Assembly: GCF_028288225.1 (NCBI RefSeq)
Contig: NZ_JAQBOC010000018.1
Coordinates: 1-64,000, forward strand
Length of the DNA stretch: 64,000 nucleotides
Direction of reading: 5' to 3'
Origin: Mucilaginibacter sp.
GTDB taxonomy: Bacteria > Bacteroidota > Bacteroidia > Sphingobacteriales > Sphingobacteriaceae
This document shows, in pieces, positions 53,447 through 62,935 of this stretch. Numbering within the stretch: position 1 is the first letter of the stretch; each line of letters begins with the position of its first letter. The translations under genes and the position numbers were made by a program. Below the pieces are notes generated by a model. It saw nothing but the letters and a program-made list of their open reading frames with translations, made no database searches and was not told where the DNA came from.

Positions 53447-53983
53447 TTACTTTTGCTTAGCAAACTGGATGTTGATGAGCAATTTTATATCCTCACCTAC
53501 TACAATTGAACCTGCTTCAGTAACACCATCCCAGGTTAAACCAAACTCTTTACGGTTAATTTTGCCTGTAACTTCAAAACCTGCCTTTGTGTTTCCATAA
53601 AAATCATCTGTTGAACCACCATATTCAGCAGCTAACTTAACCGGTTTAGTAACGCCTTTAACAGTAAGGTCGCCAAACAGGTCATACTCATCATCACCTG
53701 TTTTTTTGAACGAAGTTGATTTAAAAGTGATCTGCGGATATTGGGCGGCATCAAAAAATTCAGCCGATTTTAAGTGCTCATCTCTTTGTGTTTGATTAGT
53801 ATCAATGCTGTCGATATTTAAAGCAAACGAAATATTAGCATCTTCAAAGTCATCACCCGTAGTTTCTAATGTTCCCTCAAAGCTTTTGAAAAAACCGCTA
53901 ACTGTTGATATAACTAAATGTTTTACTTTAAACTGAACTTCTGAGTGCATTGGGTCTATAACCCATTTTGTTGCTGTTGCCAT
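53447..53983 (-). CDS. YceI-family lipid-binding protein
   Basis: A 178-residue beta-barrel of the YceI family: WVIDPMHSEVQFKVKHLV, VSGFFKSFEGTL, KSAEFFDAAQYPQITFKS, LTVKGVTKPVKL and NRKEFGLTWD are all hallmarks. Family members bind long isoprenoids or similar lipids. No signal peptide is seen from ATG 53983, so it may be cytosolic, as in many Bacteroidetes copies. It has its own terminator. Confidence 0.92.
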   Translation of the reverse strand: MATATKWVIDPMHSEVQFKVKHLVISTVSGFFKSFEGTLETTGDDFEDANISFALNIDSIDTNQTQRDEHLKSAEFFDAAQYPQITFKSTSFKKTGDDEYDLFGDLTVKGVTKPVKLAAEYGGSTDDFYGNTKAGFEVTGKINRKEFGLTWDGVTEAGSIVVGEDIKLLINIQFAKQK

Positions 53984-54182
53984 GATCTTATTTTTTTTGA
54001 TTGTTTTATTTAGATCAAATGTAAGTAATAGATGTTTAAACATCTAATTTCTTTATCAATATTACATTTGCTTTACAATGTTAAACTAAACACGTCAATT
54101 TCAGTTTTGTTGGGGTTAATTTAAATATTAATCGACTTTTACAATATCATTATCATAAGCTAACAATAACTGCACATACCAG

Positions 54183-55271
54183 CTATTTATTCATAAATTC
54201 AGCAAGTATGCGATGAAAATGATGTGTGCCCTGCTCACGTGTGACTGAGTAACGTCCATGCTTATAAAACCTTGAACGCACACCGCGCTGAACATTTTCT
54301 ACAATCTCTTCGTCCTCCTGTTCAACTTTATCAAGCCCTGCCCCTGCCCCTTTGTTTAACCTGGATGCGTCCCAAACGTAAGAGAAAAATTTCACCCTGC
54401 ATTCACCAACCGAAACAGGCTCAACAACGTTGACAGAAAGACCCCAGGGATAAAAATTAAACATCATATTAGGAAATACCCAAAAGTAGTAGGCGGCCAC
54501 ATTTTTACCATGATCAGGTGATGATACCGGTAATTCAAAACAATCGGCTGCACTTTTGGCCAGGCCTAATTGCAAACTGGAATATGGAAAAAACAATTCA
54601 GTAGCATATTCGCCAAAATCAATAACAGCATTTAAGCCGGCATGCACAAAGGGGATATGAAATCCTTCCAGGTAATTCTCGCAGTACAGGGCCCAGTTTG
54701 CTTTCACATTAAATACCCGCGATAATTGCGGGTCAAATTTAAACTCATCGAGCGGCATCCAGCTTACGCGCTCTATCATATCCCTAAAAAACAATTCCTT
54801 AGAGTATTTATTCCCCAGAGAAGCGAACAGCCATTTACTCCATTTAAATGTTTCCAGTTTGGGCAGATTGTCATCATCGCAGGGGAAATTCTCAACCTCT
54901 TTAAACTCTGGCATCGAAACAAATCTGCCATCAAGATTAAACATGCGCCCATGGTAGCGGCAGCGGAGGTTACTGAGTTTGCAGGCTTTATCAGCAACCA
55001 GGTTACCCCTATGTGTACAAACATTTGACATTAAGTGGACAGCCCCGCTTTTATCTCTTGTTAATAGTAAAGGTTCATCAAGGTAATTTTCTAAAAGGGT
55101 AAAAGGGTACACGTCGCCATTTTCTTTTACCAGGTCGGTATTTCCGATAAATTGCCATGATTGAGCAAATATTTTTTCCCGGCATTTCTCAAATACTATC
55201 GTGCTGGTATAAAAATCGGCATTTAATGTTTTGGCTTTGGCAATGTTGGGGTCTACAAAATAGTCAGGCAT
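54183..55271 (-). CDS. Rieske aromatic-ring-hydroxylating dioxygenase, alpha subunit type
   Basis: A 362-residue oxygenase. The Rieske [2Fe-2S] site is C85-x-H87 ... C104-x-x-H107 (CTHRG and CRYHG). The catalytic iron site is in ENYLEGFHIPFVH (His, His) and the C-terminal SRPBCC domain gives the third ligand. It resembles the choline-monooxygenase/GbcA-like branch more than the classical aromatic dioxygenases. No beta subunit or reductase gene is adjacent; the partner must be elsewhere. Substrate unknown. Confidence 0.87.
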   Translation of the reverse strand: MPDYFVDPNIAKAKTLNADFYTSTIVFEKCREKIFAQSWQFIGNTDLVKENGDVYPFTLLENYLDEPLLLTRDKSGAVHLMSNVCTHRGNLVADKACKLSNLRCRYHGRMFNLDGRFVSMPEFKEVENFPCDDDNLPKLETFKWSKWLFASLGNKYSKELFFRDMIERVSWMPLDEFKFDPQLSRVFNVKANWALYCENYLEGFHIPFVHAGLNAVIDFGEYATELFFPYSSLQLGLAKSAADCFELPVSSPDHGKNVAAYYFWVFPNMMFNFYPWGLSVNVVEPVSVGECRVKFFSYVWDASRLNKGAGAGLDKVEQEDEEIVENVQRGVRSRFYKHGRYSVTREQGTHHFHRILAEFMNK

Positions 55272-55602
55272 ATATGTTTAGTTTCAAAAGTTAAATTAGG
55301 CAATTGAAATCAAATCACCTAAATCATTTTATCAAATCTGGGATTATAAACCCCAAAATGAGCAACTAATCCCCTACTTTTAAAATTACAACCATTTTCA
55401 TAACATTTGCGTATTACACCTCCGGACGTTTTTAGTAGTAAAAATTACACACCATGTCGTTTTTTTGCTTGTAAGTTTAATTTTTATATATTTTCACTGC
55501 CTTGAGGCATTAAAATAGCTTATTTGATAAACGTTTTATCATTCAGTTTAAATCATAAATAATATTTGGCTTATTTATTGCCAATTTTGATGTAACATAA
55601 TT
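55272..55602. other. Divergent promoter region
   Basis: A 331-base AT-rich gap between the divergent Rieske and TPR genes. No gene, no perfect Bacteroidetes promoter box and no strong hairpin were found by eye. Confidence 0.5.
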
Positions 55603-57735
55603 ATGAAAAGACTTTTAGTTATTATTTCATTTATACCACTCCTGGCCTTTGCTCAAACATCAGATCAACATTTGAAACTGGCTAACGACCTGTCTAATCA
55701 AAAAAATTACAAGGCTGCGATTCCTGAATTTACTAAAGCCATCGAGTTAAATGGCGATAATGTAAATGCCTATTTATATAGGGGAAATGCCTACAGCAAT
55801 AGCAAGGAATATGATGAAGCTGTTAATGATTATACCAAAGTTGTAGGGATAGATCCCGGCAACGCCAATGCTTTTTACTATCGTGCCAATGCCAACAGCA
55901 ACATCAAATCATACAAAAACGCAATAGATGATTATTCAAAGGCTATTGAATTAGGACTTCGGAATGCCGACATTTATCACTACAGGGCTAATGCCAAAGT
56001 TAACTCTGCCGATTATGCGGGGGCAATTGAAGATTTCAGCCGGGCTATAGAAATTACACCTAATGACCCTGAATTATACGAATATCGCGGCGTTGCAAAA
56101 ACAAATTTAAACGATAACAAAGGTGCTGTCCAGGACTATGATGTTTCCATTAGGTTAAATCCTAACAATGCGGATGCATATTATTACCGGGCCAATTCAA
56201 AAGGTACCATTGCTGATTATAACGGAGCCATTACCGATTATACTACAACGTTACAGATGAACCCTTCAAACGCCGAAGCTATCTTTTATCGCGGCAATAT
56301 AAAAACAAACTTAAGAGATTATAAAGGCGCTATTGAAGACTACAAAAAAGCAAGCACAATGAATCCTGGTTTGCATAACCTGTATTACTATTTGGCAAAA
56401 GCCATCAGCAATAGCTCGGATAACAAAGCTGCTATTGACTACTTTAACAAAGCAATTGTACAGGATCCTTCAAATGCAGAACTTTATTTATACCGGGGGA
56501 TCTCAGAAAGCAAGATGGACGACAAGGACGCTGCTATGGCCGACTATAATAAAGCCATTGAACTAAATTCTAATTTATCAGAGGCGTATCAAAACCGCGC
56601 GGACCTAAAAATAGATAAAAAAGACTTCCATGGTGCTTTAGATGATGCAAACAACGCTGTTAACTATGGCAAAAATCAGGATGGGTATGCCTATATAACC
56701 CGTGCAAAAGCAAAAAGATTTTTAAAGGATACGACCGGCGCACTGGATGATTATAACTCGGCTGTCCGGATCAACCCCAAAAATACCGATGGATATTTTG
56801 GCCGCGGTGAAATGAAAATACTGCTGGTTGATTACAGCGGTGCAATAGCTGATTTTACAACAGCCATCGAAATGTTCCCAGGTAATGCAGATGCTTATTT
56901 AAACCGCGGAATTGCCAAAAGCCGGATGGGCGATAAAGAGGGAGCCATAAAAGATTTTAAAAAACAGGTTGAACTCGACCCTAAAAACCAACAGGCCTAC
57001 ATAAGGCTTGGAAAAATATTACTTGATGACAGGCAATACTCCGAGGCATTAGTATTATTCAGCAAAGTAGTTACACCTTATACAAAAAACGGAAAACTTT
57101 TAGTCCTTCGCGGCGCGGCTATGGGGGGCTTAGGGGATAACAGGGGTGCTATGATTGATTTTGACAGAGCCATTGCTGTAGATTCTAATTCGATATCGCT
57201 GGCATACAGCGGCAGGGCTAATGTTAAAATGGGGCTTAAAGATTACGAAGGAGCCGCAAGCGACATCAGTAAAGCTATTGATAAGGATCAGAACAATGAT
57301 GACGCTTATTTTATAAGAGGCAATTTAAAAATGCTTCAGAAAAATTACGAGGGTGCTGTTTATGATTATATCAGCGTACTGTTAATTAATCCTGATAATA
57401 TTAAAACCTATGCTTACCGTGGTCTTGCAGAGGCTTATATACGTGATACCGCCGCTATGAATGGCGACTTTAAACAAGCCATGAAACTTAGTCCGGAGGA
57501 TGGTAATAATTACATCCAGCGCGCAAAAGCCAAAATGTTTATGCGGGATTACGAGAGCGGGTTAAGTGATTTTGCTAAAGCCATAGAGCTGACCCCCCGC
57601 AATTATGATACCTGGCTGAGCCGCGGAATAGCTAAGCTACAGGAGAATGATAAAACAGGCTGTGCCGACTTAAATAAAGCCGTAGAGTTGGGATCGAAAG
57701 ATGCTGTCGACGAGCTAAGAAAATATTGTAAGTAG
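55603..57735 (+). CDS. Large TPR-repeat protein, exported
   Basis: A 710-residue protein with a signal peptide (KRLLVIISFIPLLAFAQ). Nearly the whole mature chain consists of tetratricopeptide repeats of 34 residues, about 19-20 units, with recurrent AIEDYSKAIELNP-like ends and NADAYYYRANAK-like starts. The high regularity suggests repeat expansion. It should be a periplasmic scaffold. No enzymatic domain. It is separated from the next gene by a 138-base inverted-repeat spacer. Confidence 0.88.
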   Translation: MKRLLVIISFIPLLAFAQTSDQHLKLANDLSNQKNYKAAIPEFTKAIELNGDNVNAYLYRGNAYSNSKEYDEAVNDYTKVVGIDPGNANAFYYRANANSNIKSYKNAIDDYSKAIELGLRNADIYHYRANAKVNSADYAGAIEDFSRAIEITPNDPELYEYRGVAKTNLNDNKGAVQDYDVSIRLNPNNADAYYYRANSKGTIADYNGAITDYTTTLQMNPSNAEAIFYRGNIKTNLRDYKGAIEDYKKASTMNPGLHNLYYYLAKAISNSSDNKAAIDYFNKAIVQDPSNAELYLYRGISESKMDDKDAAMADYNKAIELNSNLSEAYQNRADLKIDKKDFHGALDDANNAVNYGKNQDGYAYITRAKAKRFLKDTTGALDDYNSAVRINPKNTDGYFGRGEMKILLVDYSGAIADFTTAIEMFPGNADAYLNRGIAKSRMGDKEGAIKDFKKQVELDPKNQQAYIRLGKILLDDRQYSEALVLFSKVVTPYTKNGKLLVLRGAAMGGLGDNRGAMIDFDRAIAVDSNSISLAYSGRANVKMGLKDYEGAASDISKAIDKDQNNDDAYFIRGNLKMLQKNYEGAVYDYISVLLINPDNIKTYAYRGLAEAYIRDTAAMNGDFKQAMKLSPEDGNNYIQRAKAKMFMRDYESGLSDFAKAIELTPRNYDTWLSRGIAKLQENDKTGCADLNKAVELGSKDAVDELRKYCK

Positions 57736-57873
57736 ATAAGAGTCAAGACATCAAGAGTCAGGAATCAGGACGAGATTCAAGACGTCAGGAATCAAGATAC
57801 AAGAAGAATCAAATGAATGAATTTTCTTTCTTCCTATCTTGATTCTTGACTCTTGATTTCTTGATTCTTCGCC
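57736..57873. repeat. Long imperfect inverted repeat (TCAAGA type)
   Basis: AAGAGTCAAGACATCAAGAG and GGAATCAAGAT on the left pair with ATCTTGATTCTTGACTC and CTTGATTCTT on the right. The wording is akin to the GTCTTGAGT repeats at 34529 and 35952. It lies between two convergent genes and could end transcription both ways. Confidence 0.6.
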
Positions 57874-59196
57874 TTATCTTAATTTACCGCCAGAGGCATC
57901 ATTAAAATCATCTTCGTAATTTACCTTACCGTTTGATAGTTTAACATAATCAACCGAGCCTGTACCCTGAAAGGTGTAATCAATCCCTATTATTTTTGCT
58001 TTGATGATGTCCTCATTTACCGAATAAACCAGCTTACCATTCAAAAATATTTTCGCTTTCCTGTTTGCCGTTTCAATCCGTACTTTTACAAACGAGCTAA
58101 AATCGACCCCGAAGGCTGACAGATCTGCCTGTTTGCCGGAAGCATAATAATTTGTAAAAAGTAAATCGAGTGAGGAAATACAACCTTTACTGCAAAGCGG
58201 GATGTAAATGGCCGTGCCCTCGCACAAAATATAGATCTTACTGAGCTGGCATATTGATGCCCCTTCCTTATAATCGTTTTTTACAGACGTTTCAAAAATA
58301 AAATTATCACTGTAGATCTCGCCAAAGTCGCGTACGTTTGCATAAAGCACGTCAGGGGTAACAGGTTGCAGCTTGACATTTTTTGCCTGGACCTTTTCAA
58401 TTGGTAATGAAATTTTCCCGTTAACTATAACTTCTTCTTTTGAAAAATACACCGGCACAGGCGATTGTGTAACTGCGGTCAGCCAGCCATTTGATTTAAT
58501 TAAAAGCCGGTGCATGCTTACGATCTTCCCGCCCACAATAAGCTTTGCCTTATAATAATCAGGATAATAATAAATAGAAGTGTGCTGATGATCATTTTTA
58601 GAAACCTTTGTTTGCAGGTGCCTATCCCATGATTGCTGAATAATAACTGAATCGTAAGGTGATTTGGTAGCATCGTAATTAAATACTACCGAATTTGGCA
58701 AACCCTCTGAAACTACCTTTTTACTGCTGAATTTGTAATCGTTATCAGCAACTTTGGGCGGTGTATTTTTATTAGTGTAAGTTATGGCTGCAATTAAAGC
58801 TATAACACAAATAATAAAAAGAATGATCTTTAACCGGTTTGTACTTTTTCCGGTAGCTGGCTGTTCTTCTTTAATATCGCTTGCAACAGGAATCGGTATA
58901 ATATTTTCTGCAGGTGTTGTGCCGTTGCCATTTTGTGATTTAAAGCTGCGCCAGTTTTCGTACCCCAAAAACTGAACAAGCGTGTCAAGCGTATGCGTAT
59001 TCGGCAGGCTATCGTATTTTACCTTACCCCAAACCCTTTTTAGCGTAACATGACTAAGCGCAATACCAGTATGTTCCTGGATCTTTTCGCTCAGGATTAC
59101 AAAATCCTGGTTAGTCCACTCGCTGCTATCGCCCCAACCAGTATTTATTTCAAATAACTTTTTGGTTTTTTCTATAAAAAACTCGTCATTATGCAT
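57874..59196 (-). CDS. HTH-like / single-TM protein of unknown function
   Basis: A 440-residue protein. The N-terminal 95 residues (NDEFFIEKTKKLFEI, TGIALSHVTLKRVWGKV, TLDTLVQFLGYENWRSF) read like a DNA-binding helix bundle known from Pedobacter-type proteins. A membrane helix follows (LKIILFIICVIALIAAITY, about 123-142). The external 290 residues are beta-rich with a concanavalin-like end. It could be a one-component membrane sensor. ATG 59196 is used since the frame opens two codons earlier at TTG. A 10-bp-phased repeat and a TAnnTTTG box lie just upstream. Confidence 0.65.
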   Translation of the reverse strand: MHNDEFFIEKTKKLFEINTGWGDSSEWTNQDFVILSEKIQEHTGIALSHVTLKRVWGKVKYDSLPNTHTLDTLVQFLGYENWRSFKSQNGNGTTPAENIIPIPVASDIKEEQPATGKSTNRLKIILFIICVIALIAAITYTNKNTPPKVADNDYKFSSKKVVSEGLPNSVVFNYDATKSPYDSVIIQQSWDRHLQTKVSKNDHQHTSIYYYPDYYKAKLIVGGKIVSMHRLLIKSNGWLTAVTQSPVPVYFSKEEVIVNGKISLPIEKVQAKNVKLQPVTPDVLYANVRDFGEIYSDNFIFETSVKNDYKEGASICQLSKIYILCEGTAIYIPLCSKGCISSLDLLFTNYYASGKQADLSAFGVDFSSFVKVRIETANRKAKIFLNGKLVYSVNEDIIKAKIIGIDYTFQGTGSVDYVKLSNGKVNYEDDFNDASGGKLR

Positions 59197-59217
59197 AGCC
59201 AAAATTCAATATTGAAG

Positions 59218-59278
59218 CAAAAATATAATATATAGCCAAATGGTTTGGCTTGTACAAACTTGTACCAACTTGTATAAA
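59218..59278 (-). promoter_or_regulatory. Promoter with three phased 10-base repeats
   Basis: On the minus strand TATTTTTG (59225-59218) matches the -7 consensus TAnnTTTG exactly and would start transcription near 59211, 15 bases before the ATG. No TTTG lies at the normal -33 distance. Instead CTTGTACAAA, CTTGTACCAA and CTTGTATAAA lie end to end at 59249-59278, about -38 to -67. This is the look of an activator-dependent promoter. Confidence 0.5.
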
Positions 59279-59535
59279 ATTTGAATAGCATTATCAGCTA
59301 TTTCTTCTTAAATTTATATATAATAAATATATTAAATCCTTTATAAATAAAAGGAGAGCATTGCCAATTATAAACCAAAATTATTTGCACTATTAATATG
59401 CGCTGTTGATTATAAACAACATGCACAATGGCTGTAAAATAAACAATGCTTTTAAATATGAGGATAAGCCAATTGCCCTCTTACAAGGTAACACTTTCCC
59501 CTAAAGAGTTTATTGTTATACTTAATCTTTTTGTT
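59279..59535. other. AT-rich intergenic region
   Basis: No gene is supported. It should hold the promoter of the retropepsin-PDZ gene; I see no clear consensus boxes by eye. An in-frame ATG at 59446 could lengthen that gene, but ATG 59536 begins the signal peptide. Confidence 0.4.
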
Positions 59536-60768
59536 ATGCTTAGTAAAAATATACACCGGTTAATTTTTTGGCTGTTGTATTTAAATTGCTTTATTTTAAC
59601 AACAGCCTACGCTCAAACATTTGATATAAACAATCACCATAAAAAAGTATCCATACCATTCCGGTTGGTGAGGAATATGGTAATTATTCAATTGCAGATC
59701 GATAATAAAGGGCCCTTTAATTTTGTTATGGACACGGGTGTTGGATTGATGATAATTACCGACCCTCAATTAATTGATTCGCTAAACATACCGGTAAAAC
59801 GCATTTTAAAGCTGAGAGGGTTTGGCGAAAACGAATCGTACGAGGCATATGCCTCTCCTGTATTAAATATTGGGATCCCGGGGCTTACCAGCTATGGCGT
59901 TAGTGCAGCCATATTAAAAAAAGATCATTTTGGCTTATCAAACTATGCAGGAATGCCGATACATGGTTTGCTGGGATACGAATTTTTCAATAACCTGGCT
60001 GTAAAGGTAAATTTTAGTGATTCAACCATAACAGTATACAGGTCAAAGGATAAAAAGAAGTTTGCAAAAGGCGACAAGGTGCCAATAACCATTGAGGATC
60101 ATAAACCTTATATGGAAGCAATTGTTGTTATGCCCGATGGAAGTGCAAAGAAAAGCAAGCTGGTAATTGATCTTGGCGCCGGCCATCCGCTCTCCCTTGA
60201 AAACATATCTGACAAAAATGAATTACAAAAAAAATGTATCCGCGCTAATCTTGGTGTTGGATTTAGCGGGCCGATAAATGGGTTTATAAGCCGGGTGAAT
60301 GAAATTGGATTGGGAAAGTATAAGATCAAAAATATAATTTCTTCCTTTCCACAGGATGACTCTTTAAAAAACTATCTAAGCGTAAAAAGAGACGGAAACA
60401 TTGGCATTGGCTTGCTTAAAAAATTTGTCGTTGTTTTTGACTACCCTGGTAATGCCCTTTATTTGAAGCCCGGTCACAATTTTAAAGAACCATTTGAGCA
60501 GGATATGAGCGGCCTGGAATATTATGCCGATGGCGATGGTTTTAAGCGAATTATTATTAGCCGCGTAGAACCCGGCTCTGCAGGCGATAAGATAGGCCTT
60601 GCGAAGGATGATGAGATCGTATCTATAAATTTTAAACCTATCTCAAAAATGAGCCTTGAAGAAGTTGATAACCTGTTTAAATCACAGAATGACCGGAACC
60701 TTTTACTGGAGGTTTATCATGACAACCGGCACGACATGGTTGTGATGACGCTGAAGAGGAGGATCTAG
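59536..60768 (+). CDS. Retropepsin-like aspartic protease with C-terminal PDZ domain
   Basis: A 410-residue exported protein. After a signal peptide (IFWLLYLNCFILTTAYAQ) come two retropepsin-like halves: GPFNFVMDTGVGLMII with the catalytic DTG, and KSKLVIDLGAGHPLSL with DLG. From about residue 330 a PDZ domain follows: IIISRVEPGSAGDKIGLAKDDEI and VSINFKPISKM. The second motif has Leu where the canonical Asp-Thr-Gly has Thr, so one half may be degenerate. This arrangement is frequent in Bacteroidetes; activity is not proven. A perfect 16-bp palindrome ends the gene. Confidence 0.8.
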   Translation: MLSKNIHRLIFWLLYLNCFILTTAYAQTFDINNHHKKVSIPFRLVRNMVIIQLQIDNKGPFNFVMDTGVGLMIITDPQLIDSLNIPVKRILKLRGFGENESYEAYASPVLNIGIPGLTSYGVSAAILKKDHFGLSNYAGMPIHGLLGYEFFNNLAVKVNFSDSTITVYRSKDKKKFAKGDKVPITIEDHKPYMEAIVVMPDGSAKKSKLVIDLGAGHPLSLENISDKNELQKKCIRANLGVGFSGPINGFISRVNEIGLGKYKIKNIISSFPQDDSLKNYLSVKRDGNIGIGLLKKFVVVFDYPGNALYLKPGHNFKEPFEQDMSGLEYYADGDGFKRIIISRVEPGSAGDKIGLAKDDEIVSINFKPISKMSLEEVDNLFKSQNDRNLLLEVYHDNRHDMVVMTLKRRI

Positions 60769-60801
60769 AGATTTGACAACTTTTAAAAAGTTGTCAAATC
60801 T
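60769..60801. terminator. Bidirectional terminator, perfect 16-bp palindrome
   Basis: AGATTTGACAACTTTT and its complement AAAAGTTGTCAAATCT are separated by one base. It starts one base after the stop of the retropepsin-PDZ gene and lies 14 bases from the stop of the convergent DUF2961 gene, so it can end both transcripts. Confidence 0.8.
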
Positions 60802-60814
60802 AATCTTCAATATT

Positions 60815-61984
60815 TTAATTAACCTCCAGCTGATCCTTTGAAGGGAATACCGGGAAAGCTCCGTGGGGTTCACTTTGGTACCAAAATGCTACCGATGCCA
60901 AATCGTCCTGTAGTGGCATGTACCTTCCATCATGGTGCCAGCCCAAATCCTGCAGGGTTACTTTAAGGTCTTTTTCAAAACGGATAGGATCGGCAATGTG
61001 CCAGCGGTAAAGACCAAATCGCTGGGCTATTTCATAGTGCCCATCTCCTCTTAACACTTGCGGCAAACCAGTGTAAGGGCCGCTGAATTCAGTATATTCG
61101 CTGCCTTCAACACCAGCCGCGTTTTTATGCCGGCTGTCGAAATCATAAGCTCCGCAAAAATAGTCTTCGGTGCCCGTACCATTAATAGTCGGGAATTTAG
61201 TATCTCCATCCATAAAGAACTTGATCTCTCCTTCACCCCACCAGCCGTTTTTGTTTGAGCCATAGGCTAAATAGGTGCCTACATACTGTCCCTTACCTTT
61301 AATGCTGTCAACCATTACAAAATCTTTTTTAAATGGCAATGGGTTTACCCTGCGAAATTGAGCGTGAAAGTAACCGGCATCTTTAGGAACGTCAGTAAGT
61401 GTATAGTCTACCTGGTAATATAGCACCATATCTTCATTATCAATATTTTCCATGGTTATACGGCATTTTTTGCGAAAAGGCATAGGCCAATAGCAGTTTA
61501 ACCCACTACCCGGATTAACAACAACTGCTAATGACGTAACGGGTGCATATTTACCCCATCCCATACAAAAGAAATCGCCAACCGGCGCTTCTACAGATGG
61601 TGTAGTTTCATCGTCCCAATAAAAGCGAATGATAGAATAGCGCCAGTTACCTGTAGGTGTCATCCAGATATGCTGTATAGCACCTGACTCGTTTATCTCG
61701 GCAACAGTATATGTTGTGTGTTTTTTGATAACAACACTCGGGCTTACTTTCCAGGTTTGTCCCAACTCTCTTGATGGCGCTGCCCCCGTACCTGTGGTGG
61801 CCATACCACCCTTACCCTTTTCGCCATTAAAATTCTCAGGGCTGATAGACCTGGTTTTGGCATCAGACATCCGGTAAAGATTACCCATGTTTACACCAAG
61901 TCCATTAAATTTTTCCTGTGCCTGTACAGATAAGGAAACTAAAACTCCCGCTAAAACAAGTAAAGCTGATCTTTTCATCTTCAT
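60815..61984 (-). CDS. GH172 / DUF2961 glycoside hydrolase, exported
   Basis: A 389-residue DUF2961 protein with a signal peptide. LYRMSDAKTRSISPENFNGEKG is the family opening (as LYRMSDAKTRSIS and PENFNGEKGKGG), with IQHIWMTPTGNW, IIRFYWDDETTPSVEAPVGD and TGTEDYFCGAYDF. The family was assigned to GH172 after a difructose-dianhydride-forming fructofuranosidase; substrates include furanosides. It is downstream of the amidohydrolase, separated by four bases, so it belongs to the sugar cluster. The natural substrate here is unknown. Confidence 0.85.
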   Translation of the reverse strand: MKMKRSALLVLAGVLVSLSVQAQEKFNGLGVNMGNLYRMSDAKTRSISPENFNGEKGKGGMATTGTGAAPSRELGQTWKVSPSVVIKKHTTYTVAEINESGAIQHIWMTPTGNWRYSIIRFYWDDETTPSVEAPVGDFFCMGWGKYAPVTSLAVVVNPGSGLNCYWPMPFRKKCRITMENIDNEDMVLYYQVDYTLTDVPKDAGYFHAQFRRVNPLPFKKDFVMVDSIKGKGQYVGTYLAYGSNKNGWWGEGEIKFFMDGDTKFPTINGTGTEDYFCGAYDFDSRHKNAAGVEGSEYTEFSGPYTGLPQVLRGDGHYEIAQRFGLYRWHIADPIRFEKDLKVTLQDLGWHHDGRYMPLQDDLASVAFWYQSEPHGAFPVFPSKDQLEVN

Positions 61985-61988
61985 CAAT

Positions 61989-62822
61989 TTAATTAAGTTT
62001 ATAAAATTCAATAGCGTTGAGTCCCCAAAAGCGGGATTGCTCATTTATAGATAGCTTAGATATGTAATTCCGAACTATCGAGATCATTTTATCATATCCC
62101 CCGGCAACATTACAAACCGGCCAGTCGGAACCAAACATCACCCTTTTAGCGCCAAAAGCTTCAAATACTACATCAAGGTAAGGCTCAAAATCAGCTATTT
62201 TCCAGTTTTGCCAGTCGGCTTCAGTTACCATGCCTGATATTTTGCACCAAACATTTTCATGCTGAGCAATGATCTTCATGTTATTTGCCCACTTCTCAAT
62301 ATTCCCGTTTTTAATGTCAGGTTTGGCTATATGGTCAATGACATAGCGAACTCCTGAAATATTTTTTACAAACTGGTTAGTGTAACCCAACTGATCGGGG
62401 AAGATCAATATGTCATAGGTAAGATCATAATTTTTAAGGGCAGCAATACCTTTCATAAACTGCGGATTCAGCATATAGGCCCTGTCTGGTTCACCCTGCA
62501 AAACATGACGAATACCTTTGAGCTTTTTAAAGTTGCTATAATAAGCTATACGCTCCCTCACATGCGGATCCATCAAATCAATCCAGCCAACAACTCCTTT
62601 TATAAAATCATGTTTTTCTGCAAGGCTTAATAAAAATTCAGTTTCCGTTTCGCTTTGACCTACCTGTACAGCTATACAGCCATTAATATTATATTTATTT
62701 AATATTGGTTCTAGGTCTTGCGGGTAAAAGTCCTGCCGTATTGCAGCCATGGAATCATCAATCCAACTATCCCTAACCGGGTCAAATTTCCAAAAGTGCT
62801 GATGAGAATCTATTTTTAACAT
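61989..62822 (-). CDS. Amidohydrolase 2, probable L-fuconolactonase
   Basis: A 277-residue metal-dependent hydrolase of COG3618. MLKIDSHQHFWKFDPVRDSW has the HxH metal site, GVVGWIDLMDPHVRERI, GIRHVLQGEPDRAY and MFGSDWPVCNVAGGYD complete it. The closest named activities are L-fucono- and related sugar-lactonases. Beside a SDR sugar dehydrogenase and a FucP-type permease the lactonase role is likely. Confidence 0.8.
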   Translation of the reverse strand: MLKIDSHQHFWKFDPVRDSWIDDSMAAIRQDFYPQDLEPILNKYNINGCIAVQVGQSETETEFLLSLAEKHDFIKGVVGWIDLMDPHVRERIAYYSNFKKLKGIRHVLQGEPDRAYMLNPQFMKGIAALKNYDLTYDILIFPDQLGYTNQFVKNISGVRYVIDHIAKPDIKNGNIEKWANNMKIIAQHENVWCKISGMVTEADWQNWKIADFEPYLDVVFEAFGAKRVMFGSDWPVCNVAGGYDKMISIVRNYISKLSINEQSRFWGLNAIEFYKLN

Positions 62823-62826
62823 TCGT

Positions 62827-62872
62827 TTAAGTTGATTAAGTTAGATTAGGTTGATTAGGTTGATTAGGTTTT
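62827..62872. repeat. TTGATTAGG tandem repeat
   Basis: Units TTGATTAAG, TTAGATTAGG, TTGATTAGG and TTGATTAGG in tandem; the complementary AATCAACC words follow at 62896-62930. The pair can fold back. The AATCAACC-rich tract at 30850-30918 is the same family. Confidence 0.6.
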
Positions 62873-62935
62873 GCAGGGTCGATAATCATAACTTAATCAA
62901 CCACTCTCCCAATCAACTCAATCAACTAACCTCTG

